The notes: generated by a model from the letters alone, not told the origin. Counted from the stretch's first letter, positions 25,462 to 34,646 are shown. The stretch: 64,000 bases of DNA from Sphingobium sp. B2D3C (GCF_025961835.1 NZ_JAOQOK010000001.1:2604001-2668000); one strand, 5' to 3'. Numbers and translations are program-made.

Positions 25462-25478
25462 TCGTATAGGAAATACGA
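25462..25478. promoter_or_regulatory. Inverted repeat TCGTAT-N5-ATACGA upstream of AraC gene
   Basis: The perfect 6-bp arms (25462-25467, 25473-25478) are separated by AGGAA and lie 26 bp before the AraC-family start codon. GT...AC half-sites are common in GntR-family operators, so repression by the GntR protein just upstream is plausible. Confidence 0.45.
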
Positions 25479-25503
25479 AAAGCGGTGGAGAGGACCGTCT
25501 TTT

Positions 25504-26454
25504 ATGCGTCGAGCGAGAGCCATTGAGCCCAGTCAGGCACCGCCCGTGGTCTGGAAAGGCGGGCGGGCGCAGGTGACGGTGCACAGCCGCATCCCAAACT
25601 CCATGCTTTTGGCCGAACAACTCGGGCCGCTGTTGCTGATCCAGATGCGGTGCGGCTCCGTGACAATTTCCCGGCCGGAAGGCGCATTGACCCCCGCCGA
25701 CCGTCAATCGACCTTCATCCTCGTCCTGTCCGGTGGGGCCAGCCTGCGCCATTATGGCCGGCAGATCGAACTATATCCCGGTGACATCACCATGTACGAC
25801 CACAGCGCCGAATACACGCTGCACTTCGGGCAGCCGACCCAGGTGATCATGATCCGGGTGAACTCAACCGCTATCCGGCAGATTTTTCCGGTGCCCGACA
25901 GCTTCTATGGCCAGCGCATTCCTGGCGATGTGGGGCTGACATCCACCGCGCTGGCAATGGCGAAGGATCTCTCCGCCAAGCTCGAAACAAGGCCCGGCCT
26001 CCACTTCAACGAGCGCGTGGCCACGCATCTGCTCGATGTGCTCGCCACGGCCTATGCGGAAGTCATGGACGAGCCGTCATCCGCGACGTCGCTGATGGAA
26101 CGGCGCTTCTGGAAAGTCCGCCTCTTCATCGAGGAAAATCTGCGCGACCCGTCGCTCTCTCCCTCGCTCGTGGCGGAACGGCTTAAGCTGTCGGACCGCT
26201 ATCTTCGCATGATCTTCGCCGTAAGCGATGAGTCCCCCTCGGCCTATATCCTTCGTCGGCGGTTGGAGGAATGCGCGCGGCAGTTCAGCGACGAGCGCTG
26301 GCGGGGCCGATCCATCACGGAGATTGCGTTCAGCTGGGGATTCAACAGCGCCCCGCATTTCACGCGCACGTTTCGCCAGCATTTTGGCATGGCGCCCAGC
26401 CAGTATCGCCTAAAACACGCGACGGAGCGCGCAGAACCGGCCCTGTTGCAGTAA
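25504..26454 (+). CDS. AraC-family regulator 1
   Basis: This 316-residue regulator has an N-terminal AraC-binding-like (cupin-type) domain and a C-terminal double helix-turn-helix: SLSPSLVAERLKLSDRYLRM for the first, and SITEIAFSWGFNSAPHFTRTFRQHFGMAPSQYR for the second, the classic AraC signature. GGAGAGGA precedes the ATG. It lies in tandem with the GntR gene and convergent with the SDR/MetE-like operon, and may activate part of the catabolic region. Confidence 0.88.
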   Translation: MRRARAIEPSQAPPVVWKGGRAQVTVHSRIPNSMLLAEQLGPLLLIQMRCGSVTISRPEGALTPADRQSTFILVLSGGASLRHYGRQIELYPGDITMYDHSAEYTLHFGQPTQVIMIRVNSTAIRQIFPVPDSFYGQRIPGDVGLTSTALAMAKDLSAKLETRPGLHFNERVATHLLDVLATAYAEVMDEPSSATSLMERRFWKVRLFIEENLRDPSLSPSLVAERLKLSDRYLRMIFAVSDESPSAYILRRRLEECARQFSDERWRGRSITEIAFSWGFNSAPHFTRTFRQHFGMAPSQYRLKHATERAEPALLQ

Positions 26455-26523
26455 ATCTTGGAACAGCGGCATCCGGAGGAGAGCGCATAAGCCCCACTCC
26501 GGAATGACGGATTTACGCGCTCG

Positions 26524-27270
26524 TTATCGCGCGCCGGCCACGGCGATATTGGCCCCGGCCACATAAGAGGCCGCGTCGGAAACCAGGAACATGACGGCGG
26601 CGGAGACTTCCTCGGGCTGACCGGCCCGGCGCATCGGCAAGGCCGAGGCGATCCGGTCCAGTTTCCCCGGGACATGAATTTCGGTGTCGATCGGCCCGGG
26701 CGACACCGCGTTGACACGAATGCCCTGCGGAGCGACTTCGCGCGCGAGCCCCAGTACGAGGCTGTCCACTCCGCCCTTGGTGGCCGCGTACCAGACATGC
26801 TCGCCGGGCGCCCCATAGAGCGCAGCGCGCGACGAGATCAGCACAATCGAGCCTCCTCCCCCGCCGTTCGCGGTGGACATGCGACTCACGGCCTCCCGCG
26901 CACACAGCAAGGCGCCGGTGAGATTGACATCCACCACCTTGGCCAGGAGGTCGTCGCTCGCGTCCACAAGTGCCGAGGATTCACCGACGATGCCGCCATT
27001 ATAGACCAGCGCCGCCAGCGGGCCGACCTGATCGACGGCCGCAAAGAGCGTGGTGATGTCGCCGGCAACACCAGTATCCGCCTGGACCGCCTGCGCCCTT
27101 CCGCCTTCCGCCCGAATGGCATCCACCACGGCCGCCGCCATGTTCGCTCGGCCGGCATAGGTGAGCAACACATGGTAGCCCGCCTTGGCGGCGTCTCGTG
27201 CGATGGCAGCTCCAATGCCCCGGCTTCCGCCAGTCACCAGAAATACGCCGCGATCGCCTTGATCCACCAT
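26524..27270 (-). CDS. Short-chain dehydrogenase/reductase
   Basis: This 248-residue Rossmann-fold oxidoreductase has the cofactor motif TGGSRGIG (residues 13-20), Asn116, Ser147, and the catalytic pair Tyr161 and Lys165 in WYAATKGG. The usual NNAG is VYNGG here. The PGPIDTE loop is normal. It is the last gene after the TonB receptor and the MetE-like gene, 34 bp from the latter, and probably oxidises or reduces the product of that enzyme. GAGGATC lies before the ATG. Confidence 0.88.
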   Translation of the reverse strand: MVDQGDRGVFLVTGGSRGIGAAIARDAAKAGYHVLLTYAGRANMAAAVVDAIRAEGGRAQAVQADTGVAGDITTLFAAVDQVGPLAALVYNGGIVGESSALVDASDDLLAKVVDVNLTGALLCAREAVSRMSTANGGGGGSIVLISSRAALYGAPGEHVWYAATKGGVDSLVLGLAREVAPQGIRVNAVSPGPIDTEIHVPGKLDRIASALPMRRAGQPEEVSAAVMFLVSDAASYVAGANIAVAGAR

Positions 27271-27304
27271 GATTGATCCTCTTGGCTCGGCATCCATACG
27301 CAAA

Positions 27305-28510
27305 TCAGGATTTCAGACGCTTGCTGGCGATGCGGCAGCCTTCCGCCATGGCCGACAGCTTGGCCCAGACAATCTCCTCATGCCCCACGCGCGACCCGAT
27401 GCCACAATCGGTGCCGGCGTGGAGATTCTCCATGCCCACCAACTTGGCGAAGTTGACCAGCCGCTCCGCGACCAGTTCCGGATGCTCGACCAGATCGGTG
27501 TAATGCCCGACCACTCCCGGCGCGAGGATCTTGCCATCGGGCAGCTTGAGCGTCTCGAACACGCGATACTCATGAGCGTGTCGCGGATTGCTCGCCTCGA
27601 ACGTATAGGTCTGCGCGTTGATCATCAGCATCAGGTCGGCGATGTGCTCAAAGCCGATATCGTGCACATGCGGACGGTGGCCACTGCCCCAGCACATGTG
27701 GAAACGGACCTGCTCCTCGGGCAATCCTTCCAGCGCGTGATTGACGACCTCCACGCAGAAGCGCAGATAATCGCGATATTCCTCGACGCTCCAGTCGGGG
27801 TGGAACATCCACGCCGTCGCGAACTCCGGCTCGTCGATCTGGACGATCACGCCCGCATCGGTGATCGCCTTATATTCCTCGCGCATAGTCGCCGCGACCG
27901 CCATCATATAGTCGCGCTCGTCCCGATAATGCAGGTTGCGGGTGCCGGCGCCGAGGCTGAGCGGGCCGAGCGCCGCGATGAAGCCGTCCGCGCCATCCTT
28001 GCCGATCAGCGCCTTTTTGAGCGCCGCAATATCCTTCTGGATTGCTTCCTGACCGATATAGGTGACCGGCCCATCGCAGATCGCTTCCGTCTTCGAGGGC
28101 TGGGGTACGACGCCGGGCTTGGAAAAGCCGGGACGCACCGGGCCGCCCGAGCCGGCGAACCACAGGCCGGACTCATAGAAGCCGGGGAAATCGCGGCGAT
28201 CCCGCTCGGCCACAAATGCGCGTTTGGGTGCGAGGCCTTCGGGCCGTTCGCGTTGCCCAAAGCCGGTGATGCGGGCCTGAATATAGCCTACATAATGGCC
28301 CATATTGGCGGCTTTGACATATTCGCCATCGTTCACGATATCGACACCGCAGGCGATCTGCTTGTCCACCACCCACTGCACCGCCAGCGGCAGTTGCTCG
28401 TCGATCTCGGCGCGATGATCGTCGGCCTTCGCCAGCAGCACGTCCAGCTTGGCGGGCCGGGGCAAGTTGCCGCCGTGGCTGCTTAGAATGTGGTCGGTAG
28501 AACGTCTCAT
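27305..28510 (-). CDS. Stand-alone MetE-core zinc alkyl/methyltransferase
   Basis: This 401-residue protein corresponds to only the C-terminal catalytic barrel of cobalamin-independent methionine synthase (full MetE is roughly twice as long). The four zinc ligands are all present: His271 and Cys273 in RFHMCWGSGH, Glu305 in TFEASN and Cys369 in GTDCGIGSR; Asp226 of QIDEPE matches the substrate-binding Asp. The family activates thiols on zinc for methyl or alkyl transfer and includes both methionine synthases and epoxyalkane:coenzyme M transferase. Its place between a TonB receptor and an SDR points to catabolism instead of methionine synthesis. Confidence 0.8.
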   Translation of the reverse strand: MRRSTDHILSSHGGNLPRPAKLDVLLAKADDHRAEIDEQLPLAVQWVVDKQIACGVDIVNDGEYVKAANMGHYVGYIQARITGFGQRERPEGLAPKRAFVAERDRRDFPGFYESGLWFAGSGGPVRPGFSKPGVVPQPSKTEAICDGPVTYIGQEAIQKDIAALKKALIGKDGADGFIAALGPLSLGAGTRNLHYRDERDYMMAVAATMREEYKAITDAGVIVQIDEPEFATAWMFHPDWSVEEYRDYLRFCVEVVNHALEGLPEEQVRFHMCWGSGHRPHVHDIGFEHIADLMLMINAQTYTFEASNPRHAHEYRVFETLKLPDGKILAPGVVGHYTDLVEHPELVAERLVNFAKLVGMENLHAGTDCGIGSRVGHEEIVWAKLSAMAEGCRIASKRLKS

Positions 28511-28531
28511 ATCAAATCAATCTCCATGGCG

Positions 28532-28558
28532 GTCCTCGCCAGCGCCGCCGGCGAGGAC
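28532..28558 (-). other. Stem-loop between TonB receptor 2 and the MetE-like gene
   Basis: The perfect 9-bp arms GTCCTCGCC/GGCGAGGAC enclose a 9-base loop. No U-tract follows on the minus strand, so it is more likely an mRNA stabiliser or processing site than a terminator. Confidence 0.55.
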
Positions 28559-28569
28559 TGCGCGTTGAA

Positions 28570-31131
28570 TCAGAAAGTCTTGCTGACCTTGAGGTACCAC
28601 TCGCGCGGCGCGGCAGGCTGGCCCTGACTGCTGGCGAAACCAATGCTGCTGTAGATGAAGTAGTTGCGATAATAGGCCTTGTTGGTGAGGTTCGTCGCAC
28701 CCAGCGAAACGGACAGGCCAAGATCGTCATTCTGGTACGTCAGGCGTCCGTTGAAGGTCGAATAGGCCTTCTGGAAATAGGCGGGATCGACCGCATCGAA
28801 CGGAATGCTGCCAGTGTAGAACCAGTCCAGCCGCGGCGTGACCGAGCCTGCCAGCGACGGAACCGGAACGCGATATTCGATTCCTGCATTGGCCGTCCAT
28901 TCTGGGATGCCGATGCCAACGGCGGTCAGGCGGTTGGTTATCCGCCCCGGCGCGTTGAGGTCGGGCGAGGTGAATTGCGAATAGCCCAGCGACCCATTGA
29001 TCAGCAGCCCCTCGACAGGCCTCGCTTCGAGCTCCAGCTCGAAGCCTTTGGCCTTGCCCGGCAGGTTCACGAAGAACGTCCTGCCGATGCACTGCACGCC
29101 TTGCCCGGCTGCGGCCTCCGCAGGCGTGCGGGCACGACAGGTGGTAATGCCATTGCCATTAGCGACATCGGGAATGACGATCTGTGTGCCCGGCAATGGG
29201 CCACCGTTGGTGCCGATCTGCGCTTCCTGCCCGCTCAGGCCGAAGATGCGCGTCTTGTAATCGGTGTAGAAGGCCACCGCGTTCAGGCGCACCCGTCGGT
29301 CGAGAAACTCGGTCTTGATGCCGAGTTCATAGGCCTGCGTGCGATCGCCGGGATATTGCTGATTCTGCGAAGGCTGCAGCGGCCGCCCATTGAAGCCAGG
29401 GGCTTGCGAGCCGGTGGCCGCCGACACATACGCGATGGTCTGGGCATTGAGTTCATAGGTCAGCCCGGCCTTCCAGTCGAAGCGGCTCTCCTCGGGTTTG
29501 ACATTGAACGTCAGGTTCTGGGAGAAGTTCGGATTGCCCGGATCGCGATCGTCCAGATTGGAATAATGCACGTCCTTCGCATCCTTCGAGTAGCGGCCGC
29601 CCAACACGACGGACAGGCGCTCGAACGGACGCACAGTGACATTTGCGAACACCGCCTTGCTGGTGGGCTCGTAGGTCGTGTTCTGATATTTGAGGAAACC
29701 GTTCCACGGTGAGTAGGTGACGGCCCGATTGCGGCCATCGGCATCGAACAGGAAGACTCCGGCAACCCAATCCAGCCACTGGTGGCGCCCGGAAAGCCGG
29801 GCTTCCGCACTGATATATCGGGAGGTGATCGTCGCCAGCGTGTGTTCCTGCACCAACGGCGAGCCATCGGTATCGAACGCATGCGTGTCGCTGAAATTGC
29901 GATAGCCAAGGATGCCGGTGAATTCGATATCGCTCGTCAGGTCGATGGACAGCTTGCCGGAAACGCCCCAGTTCACGACATCCACGCGCGGGCTGTAGCA
30001 AACCCCGCCATGATTGGGATTGCCGTTGTAGAAGGTGCTGCCGGCAACCACCGCACCGGCGCCAACCGGATCGCAATAGGTCGCATAAGTGGAGAAGCGG
30101 TTGCCGGTCAGAAACCTGTTATCATAGGCCACGCCCAGCAGGTTGGCCTGCCCGACCCAGGACGCGCGCGTCGCGGCGCGAGAGGCATTAGTCGCGATCA
30201 GAGTATCGGCGACATTCTCCGACTGATCCTGGATATAATCGGCGGACAGAGTGAAGCGGATGCCGTCGCTCGGCTGGAATTTCAACGCGCCCCGCGCCGC
30301 GCGCACGTCTTCGCCACCCAGCGTCCCGACCTGACAATCATCAGGCCGGTTGTTGGGAGAAGAGGCCAGCGTCTGGTCGACATAGGGGATGCGTCCCGCG
30401 AGTTGCGGCGTGCCATTGGCCTCCATCTGACACCGGAAATCGAGCCGCTTCACAAATCCGTCGCGCTTCTTGGAGAGCACGGAGAGCGACATGCCGAGCT
30501 TGTCCGCCACGATCGGCAGGTTGATTCCGGCGCGGAAATCGCGGCGTTTGTAAGCGCCGACCGTGACGTCCACGAAGCCGGAGGCCTCGGTGAGGCTGGG
30601 CTGCTTGCTGACGAGAACGACGCCACCGGCGAGCGCGTTGCGCCCGAACAGCGTGCCCTGCGGGCCGCGCAACACCTCGACATGCTCCAGATCGAGCAAG
30701 TCGAAATTGGCGCCGAGCAGAAGCGGATAGTAGATGTCATCGATATAGAAAGCGACGGCGGCCTCACCGGCTAGGCTCGTATCGCGCGAACCGATGCCGC
30801 GAATATAGGTCGTCACCCCCGGGCCGAAGGCACCCTGCGCCCGCGAGAAGGTGGCGTTGGGCACGACCTGCGAAATCTCAGCTGCCGACTGGATACCGCG
30901 TGTGGCGAGCGTGTCGCCCGTGACGGCGGTGATCGCAATCGGCGTATCCTGCACATTGGTCTGCTGCCGGGTGGCGGTCACGACGATATCGGAAAGGCCA
31001 TTCCCCGCCGCGCTGGCCCGATCGGTTGTGCCTTGCGTCTGCTGCGCCTGCGCCGCTGCGCCGGCGCTCACCGTCGCAAGCAACATGCCGGTCAACATCA
31101 TCCCCGCCTTCTTGCTAATAGCCTTCCGCAT
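28570..31131 (-). CDS. TonB-dependent outer-membrane receptor 2
   Basis: This 853-residue receptor has a signal peptide (MLLATVSAGAAAQAQ), a plug (IVVTATRQQTNVQDTPIAIT; VLRGPQGTLFGRNALAGGVV) and a barrel ending LKVSKTF. CAGGAGGGTG precedes the ATG; the reading frame upstream of it is not coding. It leads an operon with the MetE-like protein and SDR. A conserved element (31199-31220) lies 68 bp upstream of its start, matching elements before two other units, so it is likely co-regulated with them. Confidence 0.92.
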   Translation of the reverse strand: MRKAISKKAGMMLTGMLLATVSAGAAAQAQQTQGTTDRASAAGNGLSDIVVTATRQQTNVQDTPIAITAVTGDTLATRGIQSAAEISQVVPNATFSRAQGAFGPGVTTYIRGIGSRDTSLAGEAAVAFYIDDIYYPLLLGANFDLLDLEHVEVLRGPQGTLFGRNALAGGVVLVSKQPSLTEASGFVDVTVGAYKRRDFRAGINLPIVADKLGMSLSVLSKKRDGFVKRLDFRCQMEANGTPQLAGRIPYVDQTLASSPNNRPDDCQVGTLGGEDVRAARGALKFQPSDGIRFTLSADYIQDQSENVADTLIATNASRAATRASWVGQANLLGVAYDNRFLTGNRFSTYATYCDPVGAGAVVAGSTFYNGNPNHGGVCYSPRVDVVNWGVSGKLSIDLTSDIEFTGILGYRNFSDTHAFDTDGSPLVQEHTLATITSRYISAEARLSGRHQWLDWVAGVFLFDADGRNRAVTYSPWNGFLKYQNTTYEPTSKAVFANVTVRPFERLSVVLGGRYSKDAKDVHYSNLDDRDPGNPNFSQNLTFNVKPEESRFDWKAGLTYELNAQTIAYVSAATGSQAPGFNGRPLQPSQNQQYPGDRTQAYELGIKTEFLDRRVRLNAVAFYTDYKTRIFGLSGQEAQIGTNGGPLPGTQIVIPDVANGNGITTCRARTPAEAAAGQGVQCIGRTFFVNLPGKAKGFELELEARPVEGLLINGSLGYSQFTSPDLNAPGRITNRLTAVGIGIPEWTANAGIEYRVPVPSLAGSVTPRLDWFYTGSIPFDAVDPAYFQKAYSTFNGRLTYQNDDLGLSVSLGATNLTNKAYYRNYFIYSSIGFASSQGQPAAPREWYLKVSKTF

Positions 31132-31198
31132 TTCACCCTCCTGAACCCCGCTTTTCTTTGCCTCGGGACCTAAACCATATGAGGTGGGCCTGCGCGCA

Positions 31199-31220
31199 CT
31201 TATCCGTTTCGGAAGTTTGC
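31199..31220 (-). promoter_or_regulatory. Shared upstream element, copy 1 (TonB receptor 2)
   Basis: Read toward the receptor gene it is AACTTCCGAAACGGATAAG, with TCCG/CGGA dyad symmetry. The downstream edge lies 68 bp before the start codon. Copies 2 and 3 occur at 34647-34668 and 34745-34765. Confidence 0.6.
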
Positions 31221-31329
31221 CTTGCGGATTGGCCGGGACAGTCGGCTCTTTATTGCCCGCGCCCCATCGGCGATGCAGACAGGCGCCCGAACTCTGGGCA
31301 CGGTGCCGGGGTCGATCAGGAGAGCGGGA

Positions 31330-32385
31330 ATGAAGATCACCGGCGGCAAGGTGATGGGTGCGACGGTCAATTTCGAAGGCGTGATGGCGGGAACGCACAT
31401 CGTGCTGCGCCTGATGACCGACCAAGGCATCGAGGGCATCGGCTCTGTCAGCCGGGTGAACCCGCGCACGCTCAAGCCCCTCATTCTGCTGATCGAAGCG
31501 ATGGTCGAGAGCCTCATAGGGCATGAGGCGGAGGTCGAACCCATTCACGACCGGCTCACACGCCCCCTCCTCGGCGCGCCGGTCAGCGGGCTGGAGTTGC
31601 GCGCCGCCAGCGCAATCGATGTCGCCCTTTGGGACATCAAGGGAAAGGCGGTCGGTCAGCCGGTCTGGAAACTGATGGGCGGGTTTCGCAACCGGTTGCC
31701 CGTGTCCGCCAATTGGGGACTGATGCCCGGGCCGCCCAAGGACGCGCTCGCCGCCCACATCGCCGACCTCCTTGGCCGGGGGTTTCGGGCGATCAAATGT
31801 CCGGTCGGCTTCGCCCCGCTGGCGACGGCAATCGAGCATGTCCACTTCGTGCGGTCATGCGCCGGGCGGGACGTACGCATCATCGTTGATGGCAATTTTC
31901 AGTGGACAGCCAAGCAGGCGCTGCATTTCGCGCGCGAAACGGAGGCGGACGATCTCTATTGGATCGAAGACCCCGTCGCCTATCATGATTATGACGACAT
32001 GGCCTTCGTGCGGGCCAACACGAGGCAGGCGATCTGCGCCGGCGAAGTGTTCCAGCACCCCCACGAATTTCGCGCCCTGATGGAGAAGCGCGGCAGCGAT
32101 TATGTGATGATTGATCAGGACCTCGGGCTGACGGGCTTCCTCAAGGTCGCCCATATGGCGCAGGCCTACGGACTGCCCGTGGTGAACCATCTCGCGCCTG
32201 AAACACTGAGCCATGCAATCGCCGCCGTCCCAAATGGATTGATCGTAGGTCTTGTCCCTTGGGCGCAACCGCTGTTCCGCGAGAAACTGCAGATCGAGGA
32301 TGGCGATCTGATCCTGTCCAATCGGCCCGGCCTCGGGCTAAGCTTGGATGAGGATGTGCTGGAGCGGAACGGCCCCGGCGCCTGA
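31330..32385 (+). CDS. Enolase-superfamily enzyme (mandelate racemase/muconate-lactonizing type)
   Basis: This 351-residue protein has the capping domain and the (beta/alpha) barrel ligands Asp187 (IIVDGNFQW), Glu213 (YWIEDPV) and Glu239 (CAGEV). Asp262/264 and His287 (VVNHLAPE) would form the general-base dyad. The usual K-x-K motif reads AIKCPVG, keeping Lys156 but with Pro where the second Lys would be. It should dehydrate or racemise a hydroxy acid or act on a lactone; the substrate is unknown. It is divergent from TonB receptor 2 and convergent with the ThuA gene. Confidence 0.82.
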   Translation: MKITGGKVMGATVNFEGVMAGTHIVLRLMTDQGIEGIGSVSRVNPRTLKPLILLIEAMVESLIGHEAEVEPIHDRLTRPLLGAPVSGLELRAASAIDVALWDIKGKAVGQPVWKLMGGFRNRLPVSANWGLMPGPPKDALAAHIADLLGRGFRAIKCPVGFAPLATAIEHVHFVRSCAGRDVRIIVDGNFQWTAKQALHFARETEADDLYWIEDPVAYHDYDDMAFVRANTRQAICAGEVFQHPHEFRALMEKRGSDYVMIDQDLGLTGFLKVAHMAQAYGLPVVNHLAPETLSHAIAAVPNGLIVGLVPWAQPLFREKLQIEDGDLILSNRPGLGLSLDEDVLERNGPGA

Positions 32386-32400
32386 AGCACCAGCTCTGCT

Positions 32401-33117
32401 CTAGGCGAAAGGACGCCGCCGCGCGGCCCACTCCACGCCGCGCTGGATCAACGTCTTGAACACGGGGTCCTGCCAAGGGCCGCGATGATCGGGCTGGTCG
32501 GGCCGATCCGCAAAGGGTTTGTCATAGGGGCGATTGGCGTGCCCCAGAGCCAGATACAGCAGGCCACCCTCGCCGACATGGCGCCGATACATCAACGGCC
32601 AATTCTTGGTTTCCATCATGCGCCCGCCAAAGGCCTCGCCGCCCCAGTGGCATTGCAACAGAACCTCGATATCATCGCGCACCGTCTCGACGCAGTAGAG
32701 CTCGTCGTCGATCTCGAAGGGCGCAATCCCCTCGAGCAGCGGGTCTTCCGGACGAGCGGTGTCTACCCGGAACCGCTGAAAGGGCGGGTGCGTTATGAAC
32801 CGCGTGCCCATGATCTGCGGCACAATCTGATTGTCCCCCACCGAATTGCTGGCATGGAGCGCGAACCAGCGTCCACCGCGCTCCAGAAAGGCCCGCATGG
32901 CGCTCGACGCCGCTTCCGAGACCGGCACTTGCGAGGTGTAGCTGACAACCATGTCGCAGCGCGCCCATGCATCCACATTCTCATAATCGATGAAGCAATC
33001 GGTGCGAATGCCATCTGCATCGTAAAGTGCCTGCGCCAGGTTGATCCGGGCATAATCGAAATCATGATTGCGATGGGGGCTTCCGCAAACGAGGTTGGCG
33101 ATCAGCGGCAGGGACAT
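32401..33117 (-). CDS. ThuA-like protein
   Basis: This 238-residue protein has the class I glutamine-amidotransferase-like ThuA fold, with VVSYTSQVPVSEAAS, GGRWFALHASNSVG and YLALGHANRPYDKPF segments typical of the family. ThuA proteins are linked to sugar or polyol use, but no reaction is firmly known. The start overlaps the stop of the NHL gene (TGATG), so the two are coupled. It is the last gene of the ABM-NHL-ThuA unit. Confidence 0.78.
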   Translation of the reverse strand: MSLPLIANLVCGSPHRNHDFDYARINLAQALYDADGIRTDCFIDYENVDAWARCDMVVSYTSQVPVSEAASSAMRAFLERGGRWFALHASNSVGDNQIVPQIMGTRFITHPPFQRFRVDTARPEDPLLEGIAPFEIDDELYCVETVRDDIEVLLQCHWGGEAFGGRMMETKNWPLMYRRHVGEGGLLYLALGHANRPYDKPFADRPDQPDHRGPWQDPVFKTLIQRGVEWAARRRPFA

Positions 33118-34145
33118 CAGCGATCGACCCTGCGGAACTTCTGGATCTGGTGACCGATGCACGCCTCGCGCGCGATGCGATTGAAGCCGGAGCCAAAGGA
33201 GACCGAAACCTCGGCCACATAGAGGCTGCCTTGCGAATCGAGCGCCAGGGCGTGCGGCGCGATAAAGTTGCCCGGGGCCGAGCGGGCGTTGGAATCGGCG
33301 CCCCATCGCGCGACGATATTGCCCTGCGGCGCAAACACCGTCACGCGGCCGGGCAGATCCCTGTCCGCAAAGCCATGCGTAAAAGACCCTTGGCCGGCTT
33401 CCATCGGCCGCCAGAGTTCGGAGACGTAAATCAGCCCCTCGTCGTCCACCACGACGTCCGTCGGGCGCAGCACGTCATCCCAGATGGCGATGAACTTGCC
33501 GGAGCGGTCGAAGAACTGCAGGCGGTCGTTCTCGCGGTCGCAGACGATCACATTTTCCTGACGATCGAGCGCGATGCCGTGGGGGAGATGAAATTCGCCC
33601 GGGCCGGTCCCCACCTCGCCCCAACTGTTGAGCAGTTCGCCTTTGGGCGAGAAATGATGGATGCGCGCATTGCCATATCCGTCCGCGACGAACATGTCCT
33701 TGTTCTGCGCGATGCACACATTGCAGCAGCAGTTGAAGCCATCCGCAGAGCGCTCCACATACTCATTGTGATGGATCTGCGGCCTCCGGCCTTTGATCGA
33801 TCCATAGCCGGTATCGCTGACCTTGCGCGGTTCGCCCAGCATCCACTGGAAATTCCCCTCCAGATCGAACACCCGCACCACGCTGTCCTGATCGTCGGTG
33901 CAGTAGACCAGGTCGTCATGGATGGTGATGCCATGGGCGCGATTGAACACGCCATCGCCCCATTTGTAGAGGAAGTTGCCGTCTGAATCATACACCATCA
34001 CCCGCTCTCCCTTGCGGGTGTGGAGGAAGACCCTGTCCCGGGAATCGCAAGCGACGCCGGCTACGTCCTCATGGCTGAATTCATCACCGGCAGGACATTT
34101 TTCCCAATTGGGCACGACTTCGAATGTGATTGAGCCAGTGGACAT
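33117..34145 (-). CDS. NHL-repeat six-bladed beta-propeller protein
   Basis: This 342-residue protein is built of NHL-type blades such as GVACDSRDRVFLHTRKGERV, HGIALDRQENVIVCDREND and HALALDSQGSLYVAEV, with repeated FD.x.G.F.W patterns. It has no signal peptide. A Cys-rich stretch FNCCCNVCIAQ lies mid-protein. Relatives include peptidylglycine-lyase-like and lactonase-like propellers, and a hydrolytic or lyase role in the pathway is possible but not shown. AGGAAG precedes the ATG; it is coupled to the ThuA gene. Confidence 0.8.
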   Translation of the reverse strand: MSTGSITFEVVPNWEKCPAGDEFSHEDVAGVACDSRDRVFLHTRKGERVMVYDSDGNFLYKWGDGVFNRAHGITIHDDLVYCTDDQDSVVRVFDLEGNFQWMLGEPRKVSDTGYGSIKGRRPQIHHNEYVERSADGFNCCCNVCIAQNKDMFVADGYGNARIHHFSPKGELLNSWGEVGTGPGEFHLPHGIALDRQENVIVCDRENDRLQFFDRSGKFIAIWDDVLRPTDVVVDDEGLIYVSELWRPMEAGQGSFTHGFADRDLPGRVTVFAPQGNIVARWGADSNARSAPGNFIAPHALALDSQGSLYVAEVSVSFGSGFNRIAREACIGHQIQKFRRVDR

Positions 34146-34287
34146 GGTTTCTTCCTGTGTGGGCCGTCCGCACGGAACAAGGCGGCCTGAAAGGGGGAGG
34201 ACAGGACCGCAACCTAGGAAGCCCTCCCCGGAGCCACTTGCCCGGGCCGGAAAATGATGCTGCCCCTCGCGGTATGCGGCGGCGCGA

Positions 34288-34587
34288 TCAGAAAAAGCGG
34301 CCGACCGTCTGGCTATGCTCCACAAAGGGCGGTTCGACGAAATAAGGGCCGGCGAGCGCCCGCCACTGGAGGAAGCCGTCGGACTCCCGGAAGCCGACCA
34401 TGTGGTCTTCGACGCTGTCCCATTCCACGCGCAGGCGATAACGGGCTGGGTCTTCGATCACCCGCTCAAGTGTCATGCTGTGCGCGCCCTTGGCGGCCCG
34501 CAAAATAGCCGCCGCCTGCGCCACGGCCAGCTCGAAAGCCTCCGCCTTCGCCGGATCAATGGTGAGATGTGCGATTTCGGTGATCAT
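34288..34587 (-). CDS. Antibiotic-biosynthesis-monooxygenase (ABM) domain protein
   Basis: This 99-residue single-domain protein (MITEIAHLTIDPAKAEAFEL, YRLRVEWDSVEDHMVGFRES) has the dimeric ferredoxin-like ABM fold, found in small cofactor-free oxygenases and in quinone-handling proteins. It is the first gene of a minus-strand unit with NHL and ThuA, 142 bp before the NHL gene. Copy 2 of the shared element lies 60 bp upstream. Confidence 0.75.
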   Translation of the reverse strand: MITEIAHLTIDPAKAEAFELAVAQAAAILRAAKGAHSMTLERVIEDPARYRLRVEWDSVEDHMVGFRESDGFLQWRALAGPYFVEPPFVEHSQTVGRFF

Positions 34588-34646
34588 GATCTTCTCTGTC
34601 GACGTTGCTGCCAGCAGCCATGACTGCCCATGGCCACCGGCCCGCG

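Noticed and set aside
27305..28510. Ordinary methionine synthase MetE
   Set aside because: The protein has only the catalytic half, and its neighbours are a TonB receptor and an SDR, not methionine genes; the zinc ligands support catalysis but not this specific role.
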